DNA from: Hirudo medicinalis
Taxonomy: Eukaryota > Annelida > Clitellata > Hirudinida > Hirudinidae
Length of the DNA stretch: 64,000 nucleotides
Assembly (NCBI GenBank): GCA_011800805.1
Contig: MPNW01000053.1
Span: forward strand, 1 to 64,000
Direction: 5' to 3'
A program made the position numbers and the translations under genes. This document shows, piece after piece, positions 31,407 to 44,893 of this stretch (position 1 is its first letter; the number at the start of each line of letters is the position of its first letter). The notes beneath the pieces are model-generated. The model saw nothing but the letters and a program-made list of their open reading frames with translations. It was not told the DNA's origin and searched no databases.

Positions 31407-32073
31407 AAATAATCAACAAATTATTTTTACTTAAAGCGGGTATTATATTAGTTTTCTCCAGTTCATTTGAATAACTAATTACATAGTTTTCGGTCTAAAT
31501 GTAAGCATACAAAATCAAACAGCAGTAGCAGCTCACGGGTTTAGCTTTTTGCTTTTTGGATTCCTGATTTTGTGTTTAGTGATTGTCGTAGTTGCTAGTG
31601 CTGTGCAAATGCTAGGGTACGAGTAAGGCGGAGACGAACCATTTATTGTCTGGGTAATAATAACGAGGTCAAACCTTGGTATGCGACACATTTTAAAGAT
31701 AATCAAATTTTACGAATGCGTTGAGCGAATCCCATCAATGCTGCAATAACTGTAAAAACTTACTAAACAAGTATCTTACAAAACAAATGCAAATAAACAT
31801 ATAGCTCGCTATAGGCGTCTATTCTCTTGCATTTTAAGAACGAGAAAAATACATTTTGACTACATAATGTCTTTTATAAACCGCAAAAAGTAACCTTCGA
31901 GATGGAGGAGTGCGCCACGGGGCTATCGCCGATAAATGCATAACATTATGAAACGGCATTAAATTCATTAAATTACAAATAGATTCGCCTCTTGTCTAGA
32001 ATTATCAGTAAACGTATTGGACTGCAACATCAAACGAATTCAACATCTCATCCAATAAGTTTGGATAATTACT

Positions 32074-32182
32074 GTGTTTCCCCGAAAATAAGACATGGTC
32101 TTACATGAATTTTTGCTCCAATATCGAGGCGATGGGGCTTATTATCGGGAATGTCTTATATTTTCTTGTACAACAATGTACC
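32074..32182 (+). mobile_element. Fragment of a widespread repeat with GTTTCCCCGAAAATAAGAC end
   Basis: The terminus GTGTTTCCCCGAAAATAAGA and the internal GGTCTTA...TTTTTGCTCCAA and ATGTCTTATATTTTC blocks match a repeat seen in many vertebrate and invertebrate genomes. I recall the pattern but not a reliable family name. Confidence 0.5.
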
Positions 32183-32225
32183 GACACATTTATTCATTTA
32201 TGTTACATATTATTAACATTTTTAT

Positions 32226-33165
32226 GCCACAGGAAACAATTCGTCAAAGTAAGCGAGAGCTCAACTGACCTCTTCTCACTAGATGTTGGAGTCCCCAAGG
32301 GTCTGCTCTCGGACCCATCCTCTTCACGACTTATACCTCTCCAATTGGCGACTTGATTTCTGACTTTGGGTGCAGCTACAATCTGTGTGCAGCTGACGCC
32401 GGCATCCATGTACTTGTCTCTTTCCCCAACATTAGCGCAGATCTACGAAAGGATGATGAAGGATTTTTCTTGGCATTTCTCAAACAAGTTACAGCTGAAC
32501 CCCTCCAAGTTTGAGGCTATGCTATTAGGTACCCGCCAGTCTCTCCAGATACTGGGCCTCACCTCCGTCAGCCTCGTCGACACAAGTATTGAAACGACAG
32601 AAAGCATCAAACTCCTTGGCGTCACCCTCGACAACACCCTCTGCCTAGACAAGCACATATCGTCAGTAGTTCGGTCATGCAATTATGCTCTCTGTCGCTG
32701 CCTCACTTTGTCAGGGCTCGATTACTGCAACTCTGCTTAAACTATCCTGTTTCCCTCCAGAAACTGCAGAGGATTCAACACAAAGCTGCTCGTCTGGTGA
32801 TCAGAGGCGATGTCGAACCGATTGACGCAATGAGAGCACTTCATTGGTTTCCAATGCCTGACAGAATCAGGTTTAAAATAGCCTTGCTAGCACATAAGGC
32901 TCTGAGCACTGGAACACCACGCTACTTGGCTTCCTCGAACGTCCTCAACATCCCCACTTCGAGGAACAAGTTTGAAGCCAAGTCCTACAAGTTTGAAGCC
33001 CCTCGGCCAAAGAACATTCTACAGCCACAACAACAGGGCCTCTGATTCAGCCTCTTCAAGGCTAACCTCAAGATCCAACTCCTCTCACTGTAGCTAAGGG
33101 CGGAGCACTCCTGATGCTTATGCTTATGTGGCTTTATAAATAAATAAATATATTATTATTATTAA
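32226..33165 (+). mobile_element. 5'-truncated non-LTR (CR1/L2-like) retrotransposon, inactive
   Basis: Three frames together carry the C-terminal half of a reverse transcriptase: GVPKGLL (GxPQGxxLxP motif), then a damaged catalytic box reading CAAD instead of YADD, KLQLNPSKFEAMLLG, IKLLGVTLD, SGLDYCNSA, and LQRIQHKAARLVI. Internal deletions and frame changes show it is dead. It ends with AATAAATAAATA and a TATTATTATT tail typical of such elements. Confidence 0.8.
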
Positions 33166-33323
33166 AGTTGTTAACAAATTAAAAAAATGCTTTTCACGAA
33201 TTCTCACATAAAGAGCGATTAAGCTATAAATCACAATTCTCAATCACTGCTGAACCACCTTCATTAAATTATTAAAATTAAGTTCAATAAACACAAATGT
33301 ACTTAAATCAAACTTGAAGAAGC

Positions 33324-33329
33324 TTTATT
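33324..33329 (-). promoter_or_regulatory. Polyadenylation signal of the chitin synthase gene
   Basis: AATAAA on the minus strand about 95 bases past the stop codon. Confidence 0.6.
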
Positions 33330-33424
33330 TGAACAATGGCAAGATGGCTAAACGATGCCAAAGTAACCGATAATAAAGCATGGCCATTATGTGAAATAGT
33401 CGAAAAATTATTTTAAATTGAGTT

Positions 33425-36400
33425 TCAAAAGGGAAATTGATGATCAGATGTTTCAGTCGACATAACGCTATCACGGGAAAAATCTTGCATTCGATTTTTG
33501 CCAAAAGGTTTGTGCTGGACGAAACGACCCTTTCTTGGTGATTCTTCAACTGCCAGAGAGCCCATTCCTAACGGAGGCTGGTTGGGTCCTCTAGGATAAT
33601 CAGAATTTCTAACCGATATTTTGTCAAAACCGTAGTTGATATGGTTCTTTCGCAGGCGTATGGTGTTCATATTACGTCGAACAGTCATCAGCGCTTTCTT
33701 GGTAGTCGCATTTTTAGTTGCTGCATTGAAACCTTTGTCCTTAGGTAAATGGCCGTCCTTAGCATTTTGCAATTGTTGAAGCCTTTTGATTACTGCCTGA
33801 CTGTAGGTTTTAACTTGTTCTCGTCTTTGGTTCCTGATTTTCTCGAAACCAGTTTTTTTGTATGTGCCATTAGAAGCAGAATATCCATCATAGCATTCCT
33901 CATCTTCATAATCTGGACATTCGTCATCGTCGTCGATATCTTGCGCTAGATCTCCCAAAGCCTGAGCTAAACCAACCATATCCTTAGGATCTGTTGTAAA
34001 CTCGGGACTCTTCTTTGAACAAAGTTCTGTGGTAGACATGAGATGCATGAAAGTGCCTAAGCGATGAATAAACATCGCGATGAATTGGACTACGAGGCAA
34101 GCGCCGAATACCACTAGAAAGATTATTCCGGACAAATCAACCTTCGAGAAATTATCATCAATTCTAGCAAGATTCTCTTTTCCTGGTTGATCTTTGGCAG
34201 GACATGGCCATGGCACATACACGTCTTTTGCGTTGGATTGGGCAATGATTGTTACAATGGCGAAAGTGAAATTTGCAAATATGAAACCAGCGGCCACTTT
34301 GTTGCGCAATTCTTTCAGTTCGCTTGCCTGTATTTCTTCTTTCTCTCTATCTTTTACTAGAGGAGCTAGGTACTTGACAATGAGTCCCTGGGCATATAAA
34401 GAAGATTAATGTTAGAGGTTACATTGATTGGATGTAGATAGATGTATTAGCGTAAATATGTATCATTTTGACATATGATTTTAACTTACCTGGAAAAATT
34501 CCGATTCCACTCTAGGAATAAATTCTTTTGGTCCTTTTCCAAGCTCCTCGTCTTCGATCCAAGAAGGGTTAATGAGTTCATTTCTACATATATCGTGACC
34601 TTCGTAAAAAGAATCACAATCTGAAAAAACAGATTCCGATGCGTAATCAGGTCCTTCAGTAATAACGGAGGGAGTCCTCTCTTTAGACATAATATCTTGG
34701 TTCTTGGTTTCTGACATTGGTTCCTGGTACACTGAAATATGTTTTAAAGCATAAATTAAGTGGACTAGTTTTTGTACTTAACGAGCCTATCAAATAGTTT
34801 TGAAATGTGGCATTATGTTAAAAAAAACAATTTAAGGAAAACTTAATCGTACTGCTTCCTCTGGAATGGTCAACAATTGTTGTCTGTTGATTGACTAATG
34901 GTTTTGCTTTGTTCTCCTTCTTGATGTTCAAGCGATCTTCTAGACCATCAACCCTTTCAGAGAGTTCCTCCAGCAGTTGTTCGTTAGGAGGATGATCTGG
35001 CTTTGAACAGCATATAATGTTGCAGAGGGTTCTGGTGCAACTGGTTTAAATAAAATTATACTTGATTTGATTTAAACGTAACGAATAAGTTCCTAATTCT
35101 ACTGATTTTTTTTACGAGAATGCCTCTAGTGATTATTAACTAATATACTTTTACTATTTATTAAAATACTTTTACAATTAATAAAAAAATGATTCATTTA
35201 TTTATTTTGTTATTTTTTATATCAGTTTATCGAACAATTCATCTAATTTTCCGTGATCGTTATAAATCGCTTCAATTTTTGTACAAAAGGACAACCCTTA
35301 GGGATGTACTCCCGCTGATGGGCTGCCTATTCCAATGAAACAATTCAAAGTCGAATGTCACGAAAAAGGAATCAATCAGTGTGAAGTGCAAAAATTAAAG
35401 TAGCAGTTCAACAACAGAAATTAGACGCATGACGGAAAATCCACATGAGATCATTTCACTTATATAAAATATATGATTTATAAGAATGTTTGAATATGGA
35501 TATGGACTTGATATATGATGTTGACGGGAATCGAGGAAAATATGCGAGGGCCAGAGCATTTCAATGAAAATTTTGAGCTTGGTACGAGAACCTTCAGGCA
35601 TATATTTGTCCGAAAAAAGCAACCCGTAAGAATGAATATCTGATGAATGTGTAAAAATTGTTTTAAGTGATTGAGGCAATAGATTGTTGGCATATTTGAA
35701 GATGACAGTCAGAAAGTCATTTATTTGGTAAATATTCAAAATAGAGTTTTCGTAAAGGGATGGCTTGGAGGATGACGAGGGACGAATATTAAAGAGGATA
35801 CGAATTGACCGTTTCTGTGAAGAGAATTTAACCTTGAAGTAAAATTGGATGCCCACACAATATTACAATATTGTTATAACCCTGAAAATGCCATCAATTA
35901 ATTTTTAAAGTTATATTTATGTTTAATTAGTTTTCGATTATATTCACTATCTTTTAGTTCTACGGCGAGACAAAAATCTCAGATAAAAGATNNNNNNNNN
36001 NNNNNNNNNNNNNNNNNNNNNNNNNNNNNNNNNNNNNNNNNNNNNNNNNNNNNNNNNNNNNNNNNNNNNNNNNNNNNNNNNNNNNNNNNNNNNNNNNNNN
36101 NNNNNNNNNNNNNNNNNNNNNNNNNNNNNNNNNNNNNNNNNNNNNNNNNNNNNNNNNNNNNNNNNNNNNNNNNNNNNNNNNNNNNNNNNNNNNNNNNNNN
36201 NNNNNNNNNNNNNNNNNNNNNNNNNNNNNNNNNNNNNNNNNNNNNNNNNNNNNNNNNNNNNNNNNNNNNNNNNNNNNNNNNNNNNNNNNNNNNNNNNNNN
36301 NNNNNNNNNNNNNNNNNNNNNNNNNNNNNNNNNNNNNNNNNNNNNNNNNNNNNNNNNNNNNNNNNNNNNNNNNNNNNNNNNNNNNNNNNNNNNNNNNNNN

Positions 36401-39400
36401 NNNNNNNNNNNNNNNNNNNNNNNNNNNNNNNNNNNNNNNNNNNNNNNNNNNNNNNNNNNNNNNNNNNNNNNNNNNNNNNNNNNNNNNNNNNNNNNNNNNN
36501 NNNNNNNNNNNNNNNNNNNNNNNNNNNNNNNNNNNNNNNNNNNNNNNNNNNNNNNNNNNNNNNNNNNNNNNNNNNNNNNNNNNNNNNNNNNNNNNNNNNN
36601 ACTGGCAGCAGGATTATTGCGTAAGTGTGGTATTTACAGTTAATACCACTCAGTTGATAACTGAATATTTGCTGGAACATCCCAACAATAAACTCGGCAT
36701 AAATTAAGCCCCGTCGTTTATTACAATGTGATAAATAAGGATAAATAAGCGTATAATATAACAAAAGTGCAGTATTTTTATCAATAAAAAAACGAATTTT
36801 AGATAAGATCCCGTTGTTTTTTGCAATTTTGGACAAGACAAAATTAATATGATCAGACCAATTATTAAATAATATTTAACAGATTACATACGTGCAGTAA
36901 TCTTTTTTGGGCTGGATTAAGCTGGCTCGCTTGCGGACCTGATCCATGATGTCAAACACCAATCCCTTCCTCCTTGCTTCTTCTTCCTTTTTCTTGAGTG
37001 CCAGTACCTCGAGTCTTGCTGCTTCTTCTTCAATCTCTTTGGCCGATTTCTTGACCTCTCTAGTTCCCCAGCTTACCACGTGAAGATTCAATATGGCGTA
37101 AATCATAAGCATCATATACATGGTCGGGATAGTGAGGTAATAAATCATTCCTTTGGGAAGACAATGAAATTCTTGAGGGTGAAGAAATCCTGCTATTAAG
37201 AATATTCCAGTCAGTCCTAAGAAGAAAATGGTTGTGGAATGGCACCAATTATTTCTATACATGGTGACGCAGGTTCCAATCAATACCAAGAATTGAATAA
37301 TGATGTAAGCTCCAGCTACCAATTTGGCAAAAGAAAGCTGAAAATTGTAAAAAAAAGTATTAATGGAATTATGGTTAAATTAAATTATAATTTCGTGTTC
37401 TTAAAATTTCTTAGCCTTTATGGCAAATAGTTTATCTGCGGAGTATTTCAACGCAATAATATTTAGTGAGCATCTGATTGAATATCATTTCATCAATTTT
37501 CTCACGTTCGTTAGCGATAAAACTTCGCATTCTCACTCTCAGTTTATCAATTATGTCAGTTATCAGTTTATCAATTACGTAAAAACTCTTTCATAAGTGT
37601 CGATGTAATTATGTAATTTTATAAATGGTTATCCCCTAGTTGGGAATTACATTCCCTTGGGATACATCCCTTGGGATGAATTTGTGAATTTTTTTTTGTG
37701 TTTTTTGGGTTCTTCGTTCAGAGTTTTGAAATAAACGAATTTTAAATAATAAAAAAAAACCTGAATTTCCGATGATGCCTTAAAGCAGAGAAACATGAAA
37801 ATGAACAGGGGCAAGGCATTGAGGAAGGCTAGCCAGCCAAAATCCATCTTCACAAAGTTCTTAATTGCTTCATCTGTTGCTCCAACAATCATAAGGTAAA
37901 TGATTCCGGGTGATAAAAGAGAAGTGAAAAGTATGGATCCCTGGTAGGCAATGTAGATGATGCTGATGTTTTCATTAACTCGAGTTGTGTGTTTCCAAGA
38001 CTGAAGAAGATCAAGAATGTTTGACATGGTAGAAGGCATCCATCTGCGTCGCTGGTTGAAGAACTCATTAAAATTTTCAGGGCAGTAGGTAAAGCTGTCA
38101 GAGGCGGCACAGTATTCTACCCTATAGCCCTGTTGTAAAAGCAGGGTGCAGAGCCATCTATCTTCCCCTATTTTAGAATTGAAATTGAAATTTAGAATAA
38201 TATAAAAGTAGTTTCATGATTGTAATATTAATTAATCAGCATATTTATAAGAATTTATCTTTTAAGTCGAAGAACATTTATATTAAATTATAATTCTATG
38301 AATATATTTTATTCGATAAGACCTTATTATCTTAGATGCAACATCAAATGTAAATTGTAGTTTCTGTAGAGCACCAATAATTTATGTACCTCAATTTCTC
38401 TAAACCTATGTTAATCTCACCTTGATCGTACTGCACGTGGTGTCTTGCCTCAGTGGGTAGCTTCGTGTAAGTCCTCATCACATTTTCATCCATGATGGCC
38501 GAACCTCTGAACAAGCTGAAACAACCAGGACTGCACAATACACAGCCCATGACGTGTTCGGCAGCTTTCTGAAGCCAATGGCCAATGGCATACTCGAACT
38601 CTTGGTACCAAACCATTGGACCTAGTTTGAGAATTAATTTCTCTTTCAGTTTATTATTTAGCTATCATAAAACTTTCTTTAAGGGGGCTTTTAATGTTAC
38701 CATTATAATATCAGATTTTAAGAGATTACTAACATTTTGAGGAATTTTGTAATTAAAATAATGATACGAAATAAGTCCAACGATACCTGATCCAATAGGA
38801 TGAATCCTTCCGCACACTGCTCCCACTTTTTCCTGTCTTCTCATGAGATCAATGAGAAGAATGAGGGCTATCGGCTGAAAGTCAACGTCACCATCAAGGG
38901 CAAGAAGGTAAGTGTTGCGAGACCTCACAATCTTCTGCTCCTCAGTTAGATCTGGATTGCAGCTCAACTTGAATCCCAGGAAGTAGTACATGTACATGAC
39001 CTTGTAATGTTAATGTCGTGTTAGTCGAATCAACAGCAGTTACAAGTAGACTTCGGGCTTAGGTTTATCAGCCTAATTTAGCTGCATTACATCTTCGTGC
39101 CTCACGAATTCTTTGGCACAAACAAAATCGTGCCGTTTGAATCAATTTTTAAATTACAGAACTCTTGTTGAAGAAAGTTGATAAGTCATCCTTATTTGAA
39201 TTGAAAACATTTATTCATTGAATTACGTTTAAATAAAAATTGCATAAATATACGAACCCAATTCAAATAACAACAGAATATTTGTAAATATGGCAAATGA
39301 TTCATAATAATTTTAACAAGTATTATAGTAATAAATTAAAAATTGTAGATTCAGATTATAAATAAATAATTATTTGTCACTTATTACAACAACTTACTTG

Positions 39401-42400
39401 ACTCCAACGCTTCTTATTCCTTATCTTGGCATTGTCCTTCAAGTGGACGATCAATTTGTTCTCGCCGGGAAGAGTCCATTCCAGTCTTCCTCCATATGGA
39501 GTTGGGTATTTGATGGGATCGTCTACGCTGCTTAGTACTCCATGTTCACCTCTGAATTCAAGAAACATATGTTTATGTCATAGTAATTGGATAATTAGCA
39601 TGATTTCTGATGATGGCAAATTTTTGTTTTGATGATGTTTTGACGATCTGTAACGATAAGATTAAATCATTGTTCGTAACTGACGTTGACAGTTGTATGT
39701 GTGCGTAATATTTACCAACTAATCGTGGTATATGATTTCACTGCACATGTATTTTTTTTATAGAATTTTGCAGTTTGGAGTAAATGAAAAATAGACTGCT
39801 TAACGTCGTACTTAGCATAACTAAATCATTAATCATGTCCATCATCTTTAGTAATTTCGTGATTTTAAGCAAATCCGATATTAATTGATATTAATTTTCA
39901 TTCCTTTTTTGTATTCAAAATCAATAATATAATGGATAGCAAACTTACAAGGCCGCATCTTTGAGCATTTTGACGAGCAGATGTACGTACTCATTGACTG
40001 TGTAATCAGTGTACTCATCATCGTGAACATTCATGGCATTGTCGAAGAAGATGTGAGCTGGAACGATGATGATAATGATATTAGAACAATATGTTAGTAA
40101 TTGGTAATTAATTTAATCGTGTCATTATAATTTAAATGAGATTAGTAACAGTGACAAGCCAAATGTTTATAACACATTATATTTATTTTATATATATATT
40201 TTTAAATATATATTTATATATTTTATATATATAATTTACATATTGTAAAAAATAGTTTTACAATAACATAATTACTTTTTTTAACGTAATAAAAAATATA
40301 CAGTTGGTTTAATAATTATCTCATAACTATCAGCATAATGATATTCGACATCACATAATACCTATAATAACCTTCGAAATTGTAATAGTCTGGATCGACT
40401 ATGTTAAGGTAATATGAATTCGTTCTCGCTGCTTGATCTCTGTCCAGTCTAAAAACAAATTCATTATTATTTCATTAATAGTATTTAAAATGCTTTAAAG
40501 TGTGCAGCGTTATGGAGACCTCAAACCGATTAAGTGTTTATTTGCACTCAAGGGCGTTGCAAGTTCGGATGTGGACCCATTCCTATGAGCAACCATAACT
40601 CGTTCTTTCCATAAGATAGAAATATTATTGGCAATTATTCGAGTTATCATTCGTAATCGGTTATAATAAACTTATCCAGTCAATAACGTGAATATTGCTT
40701 AATACAATCGATAATTAAATTTGTGATGTTCCGAGGTTATCCTTGTTACCTGAATATGGATTTCAGCATTTGAATCATCTCAGTTTCATTCTCATGCCAC
40801 ATTGTAGCGCAGATGTAGATCGTGGGAGTGCTGTCAGTGGTCAACAACTTCCGGACTTCCGAGGCTGGAAGGTACTCCACAGAAGGATTGGCTGAAGAAC
40901 CAGATGTGGATCCTTCTCCTTTTCCGACCTGACTATGACTTGTTGAACTGGTCAAGTTGGATTTGGGAAGATCATTGGTTTTCTGTAATCATTGGGCATG
41001 AAGCAGGTTAAAGTGACCAAAGTTAAACTAAGTAAGATGATGATTGTGACAGTGACGACGACGATGGCTATGACTATGACTGTGGCGATGGCGATGATGA
41101 TGATCAATATCGTAAATAAATTATTGTCATTATTAACAATTAGTAATAACAATATTGTTAATGTTGTTGTTTAACGTTTTGTTTGTTTTGTTTATTAACG
41201 TCCGTTGCATAGCTGGATGATTAAGAAGGTGCTCCCGCAACGGGATTCGAACCCGTGCCGCCATCGTGATAGACGAAGTCTTAACCATTACCATGTTGGA
41301 GCACGTTGTTGCTTAATAAGGCGGAGGTTAATTAAGGAAGTAATTAAAATTATTTAATGGTCAGGATCATATTAAGGGAAATAATGCGATATATTAAAAA
41401 CTTTCGTTTTCAAAAGTAAGAGTATTGTTATTGTTGTGGTGATTATTGTTATTATTCTTAATGCAATAACATTTTTGACTCGAAAAATTTTGACTGAAGA
41501 CATACGTTGCCCCCCAATGACGTCCCTGCACTACAATCACCCGGCCGTTTATGTAGCGCCCCTCCAAAGGAGGAAAGTTCGATAATAATCAGTAAAAAAT
41601 AAAAATAATGTGACGATGATGATTCACCGACCTTATTCCTGTCGTTGGAAACATGAGTCTTGTCATTCCTGTTCCTGTTCATCAACACCGACTCACCGAT
41701 AAGAGTTCCGTCGAACATTGGAAGTAAGAAGATCCTGACCAAATTGAACGAATTTTAGTTGAACAATCAAACAATTAAACATGATGGGATTCTTGAATTA
41801 CTGAACAATCGATGAAGGGATAAAGCAAGCATCCTCACTTGTCCATCTTAGCCAGCTTTTCCGATTTAGGGAACCAAATGTGTCGGGTAACCCAGAGCAA
41901 TGAAATCCACCAGACTGGAAAGAAGTAGATCTCCCTAATCTCGACACTTAAGGGCCAAGCATTTAGGGCTTCGTTCTTGTAGCAACGATAGAAGTAGTTG
42001 GGAGTGTAAAGATTAGAAGTCAGATTGCAGGGATTTTGGTTCCATATTTGGCAGCCGGCTATCATCAACCCGGCTGCCACCGGGGTACTCATCACCAAAG
42101 GAAGGGCTGCAGCCAGCTTTGGATAAATGTTTAAAAGTTCGTGGTTGATTAAATTTGTTTAACCAAATAAAGCGGTTTAACATTAAATAAATCGCTGGTT
42201 TAGAAGATATTTTATTAATTACTATGCATTAAGATCAGAATGCGAGCAAATATTCAAATGCGTTTATATATTTATGACTTTATTGTTGTTGTTATTGTTA
42301 CTAATGGGCGTCGGCAGCCCTTGTTATGATTACAAATCCTAGTCCTCTCGCAAGGGCTTCTTTTACTTGTTATTACCATCATGCTCTAGCATCAAATCAC

Positions 42401-44893
42401 GATTAACTCATCGTTTTATATAATTTTAAATTACCTAATAACAGCTATAAATAAGAAACAATTCACCCTTTGAATTTGCATCTTGGCAGAGACCGACGTC
42501 AGAAAATAGACAATAAATCCGCAGGCAACGTTGAGAGTCCACATGCTAATCCAGGATTTGTCGAAGACTCCTTCGTCCACCTCGTAAATTGTCATGTTTT
42601 TCGCGGTTAACTCGCGGTTCGAGCATTTTCTAAAAAGAAGACGTGATCTCCGAATAAGAAAATGGGTTTCAGTGACAACTTCTTTCATTCATTCAACACC
42701 AACTGAATACAATCTAAGAATATCTCATTTACCTCACGCTTCACCCAAAAGGAAATAAAAAGTAAACTTCACTAACATGTCCTGCATCCAGAGGACGCTG
42801 TACCACTCGTTTCTGTCTCCAGGTGAAATTTTTCCTTTGAGCAGATAAGCACAGACGATGAGCATGACAAAGGTCGTAAGGATTCTGAAAGTACTGGATA
42901 TGAATTGGAGCTTCGTCCGTGACTTTTTCATTTCGGAAGCCATTTTGGCCAGAATGGGTATGCTGCTGAAGGGACTCGTGCTATCACCGCTGTAGTTTTC
43001 CCACCACCTGTCAAATGAGAAAAATTATTTTAAAAGCAAAATACTATTATTTCATTTTGAGATTAAAAACAAACCATTCATAATCTCTTAACGGCTTTTC
43101 AGTTTTAAATAAAAATGGTGATAACATTGCAATCTAAACTTAAGACATTTTTGTTAAGATTAGGTATTACGATTTATTGAAATTTTTATTTTTACAGTTA
43201 CATTTTATCAACGCTCTAGTCGTGTCGGCACCCACCTCAAAGATATACAAAACAAACACGGTATGATGAGACAGTAAATGGCCTTGTCACTTTCTGGAGT
43301 ATTTAAGATCTTCCAAGTCATAACAGCTCCGACCGACAACTGAACACCTGCCGCTATTACATTCAGAACAACCACAAGAGTCATCTTGATACCATCGATG
43401 TGATTATGGTTGCGCTCAATGACGCCCCCGGGTTTATTAGTAATGGCCAAAAGGGAAGGAACTAAGCCAACTCCTGTCAGCAAGATTAGTCCCTGAATTG
43501 CGTCGTTGAGTCCTGGTATTATGTAGAAGAGCATGTAGCTTAGACCCGCAGAGTGTAGTCCATCCACTACCAGGACAGCTATAACAACTCTTCTAGAAGG
43601 ATTCGTTATTGTTCGGAAACATATCTGCGAAATTAAAATTTACCTATTAAAGTTTGTTTATTTTTTAACAAAATCCTTTTAAACTTTGTTTTTGACCTAA
43701 TATCGATGAAGTTTGTGTAAGTTAACATCCATAAATAATCATCACACATCATCAACATTTACAGATAATTTTTAGATTACCACCCAACTTACTTTCCAAA
43801 AACATCGTAAGGAGATGATTGCATAGGGTAAGCAGATCATGAGAAAGACAGCCCACATCCATCGGAAATGCACGGATATGCATGGAGTTGCATAGAATCT
43901 CTTTGGAATGTCGGTAGAGTTGAATTTCTTCCCTTTAGCTGCGTTTGTGTGCCTGGGGTGCCAGCGATCCATATTAGTGCAAGTCATATTCTTGTCATTG
44001 AATAGGGTCGTATTGAAGTGATTTGGCATGAGCATGCAGTAAGTTCCCGACGCAGTAGCATTCTTGTGTTCAATGAATCCTGAAAAGTTGACGAAGACAG
44101 GATAATAGAATGTGTAATTGTAACACTGGAGAGTGGGTCTGGAATTGTCCGGATAATATCCACTGAAACGTAGATCCCTGACGGATCGGCTGAAAACGGA
44201 TAATTTGTTTAGACTCGAGTAGTTCTGAGGGTAGGCCCTGATGTTCGTCGATGCTATGAGAAGAGAAACCTTGCTGAGGAAGAGAAAAATGAGCAAGCCG
44301 GTAAAGACTGTAATGTAAGTAGTGACTTTGAAGATTTTCAGCCATCTGGCTACTACTTTCTCGTCTTGTTCTCTGGTGTTGTCCCATGGCCTCACCATGA
44401 AAATGTCCCAATCTATGCTAGTTCTGAAATGAAACGATGTTTTTTAATAAGTTTTCTAGAAGCATTTAACGTTACCTTCTTCAAAATTTATTCTCGCATT
44501 CACATTTGAATGATTTAAAATTTAACGGTCCATTTTCAGAAACTAAAGAATTAAAAATGGTGAAAATCAAGAAAGGTTATTGAAGAATTTCAATAACGAA
44601 GCTTTTCTTTTCAACATGAAATTACAAATAATATTTTTGCTTTAAGAAAAAAAAAACCTCAAAAATAGGTTAAACCGATTTATTTAAATAATCGAAATTT
44701 GTAATCTAAAAGCTCTGACTATGGTTGCAATTTCTCACCTATTTTCCCTTTTAGTAAGCATTGGCGACTCTTCATCAACATCACAAGCTTCGTATTGGTC
44801 GTCAAGCTTCATGTTGTTGAAGCTGTCGGAATCCTCATCGCTGCCACCATCAAATCGATCCATCTCTAAATAATCTTTCCTAGGATTAGCCAT
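33425..44893 (-). CDS. Chitin synthase, about 18 exons
   Basis: Membrane glycosyltransferase that builds chitin from UDP-GlcNAc. Exons by GT/AG sites: 44739-44893 (ATG), 43793-44423, 43236-43624, 42745?-43007, 42467-about 42630, 41839-42116, 41632-41734, 40750-40982, 40372-40448, 39949-40057, 39398-39551, 38787-39000, 38421-38621, 37761-38167, 36892-37337, 34853-35040, 34490-34731, 33425-34387 (stop). Phases agree at every junction except exon 4/5. Motifs in order: N-terminal helices, CATMWHE, LALDGDVDF, GEDRWLC, QRRRW and WGTRE, the catalytic and processivity marks of animal chitin synthases, then a coiled coil (about 36,920-37,050), then further membrane helices (ELRNKVAAGF) and an acidic/basic tail. 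Product near 1,740 residues, longer than most insect enzymes. A poly(A) signal lies at 33,324-33,329. Confidence 0.93.
35395..36870 (-). mobile_element. Non-LTR retrotransposon relic inside a chitin synthase intron, split by an N gap
   Basis: Right of the gap: SKIAKNNGILSKIRFF then LLLYYTLIYPYLSHCN, the reverse-transcriptase C-terminal region just before the 'CNIVW' motif. Left of the gap: QKRSIRILFNIRPS, INDFLTVIFKYANNLLPQSL, and IHSYG, the following region of the same protein. Orientation is the same as the host gene. The N gap covers the middle and nothing suggests activity. Confidence 0.75.
35992..36600. other. Assembly gap (609 N)
   Basis: A run of N inside the retrotransposon relic, probably an unresolved repeat. 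Confidence 0.99.
41229..41304 (-). tRNA. tRNA-like sequence in a chitin synthase intron, isotype unclear
   Basis: On the minus strand GTGCTCC/GGAGCAC forms a perfect 7-bp acceptor stem, and ACGGG-TTCGAAT-CCCGT is a perfect T-arm with a consensus internal B box (GGTTCGAATCC). The anticodon stem (CTTCG/CGATG) has one mismatch, the loop TCTATCA lacks the usual U33, and the D-arm pairs poorly. Could be a tRNA pseudogene or the head of a tRNA-derived SINE. Confidence 0.5.

Larger units (their letters stand above)
31407..33300. other. Intergenic region dominated by mobile-element remains
   Basis: No host gene seen. 31,430-32,070 is anonymous AT-rich DNA; the rest is the two mobile-element fragments listed separately. 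Confidence 0.5.

Noticed and set aside
35395..35856. 153-codon open frame as a host gene
   Set aside because: Its sequence matches the tail of non-LTR reverse transcriptases and continues across the N gap.
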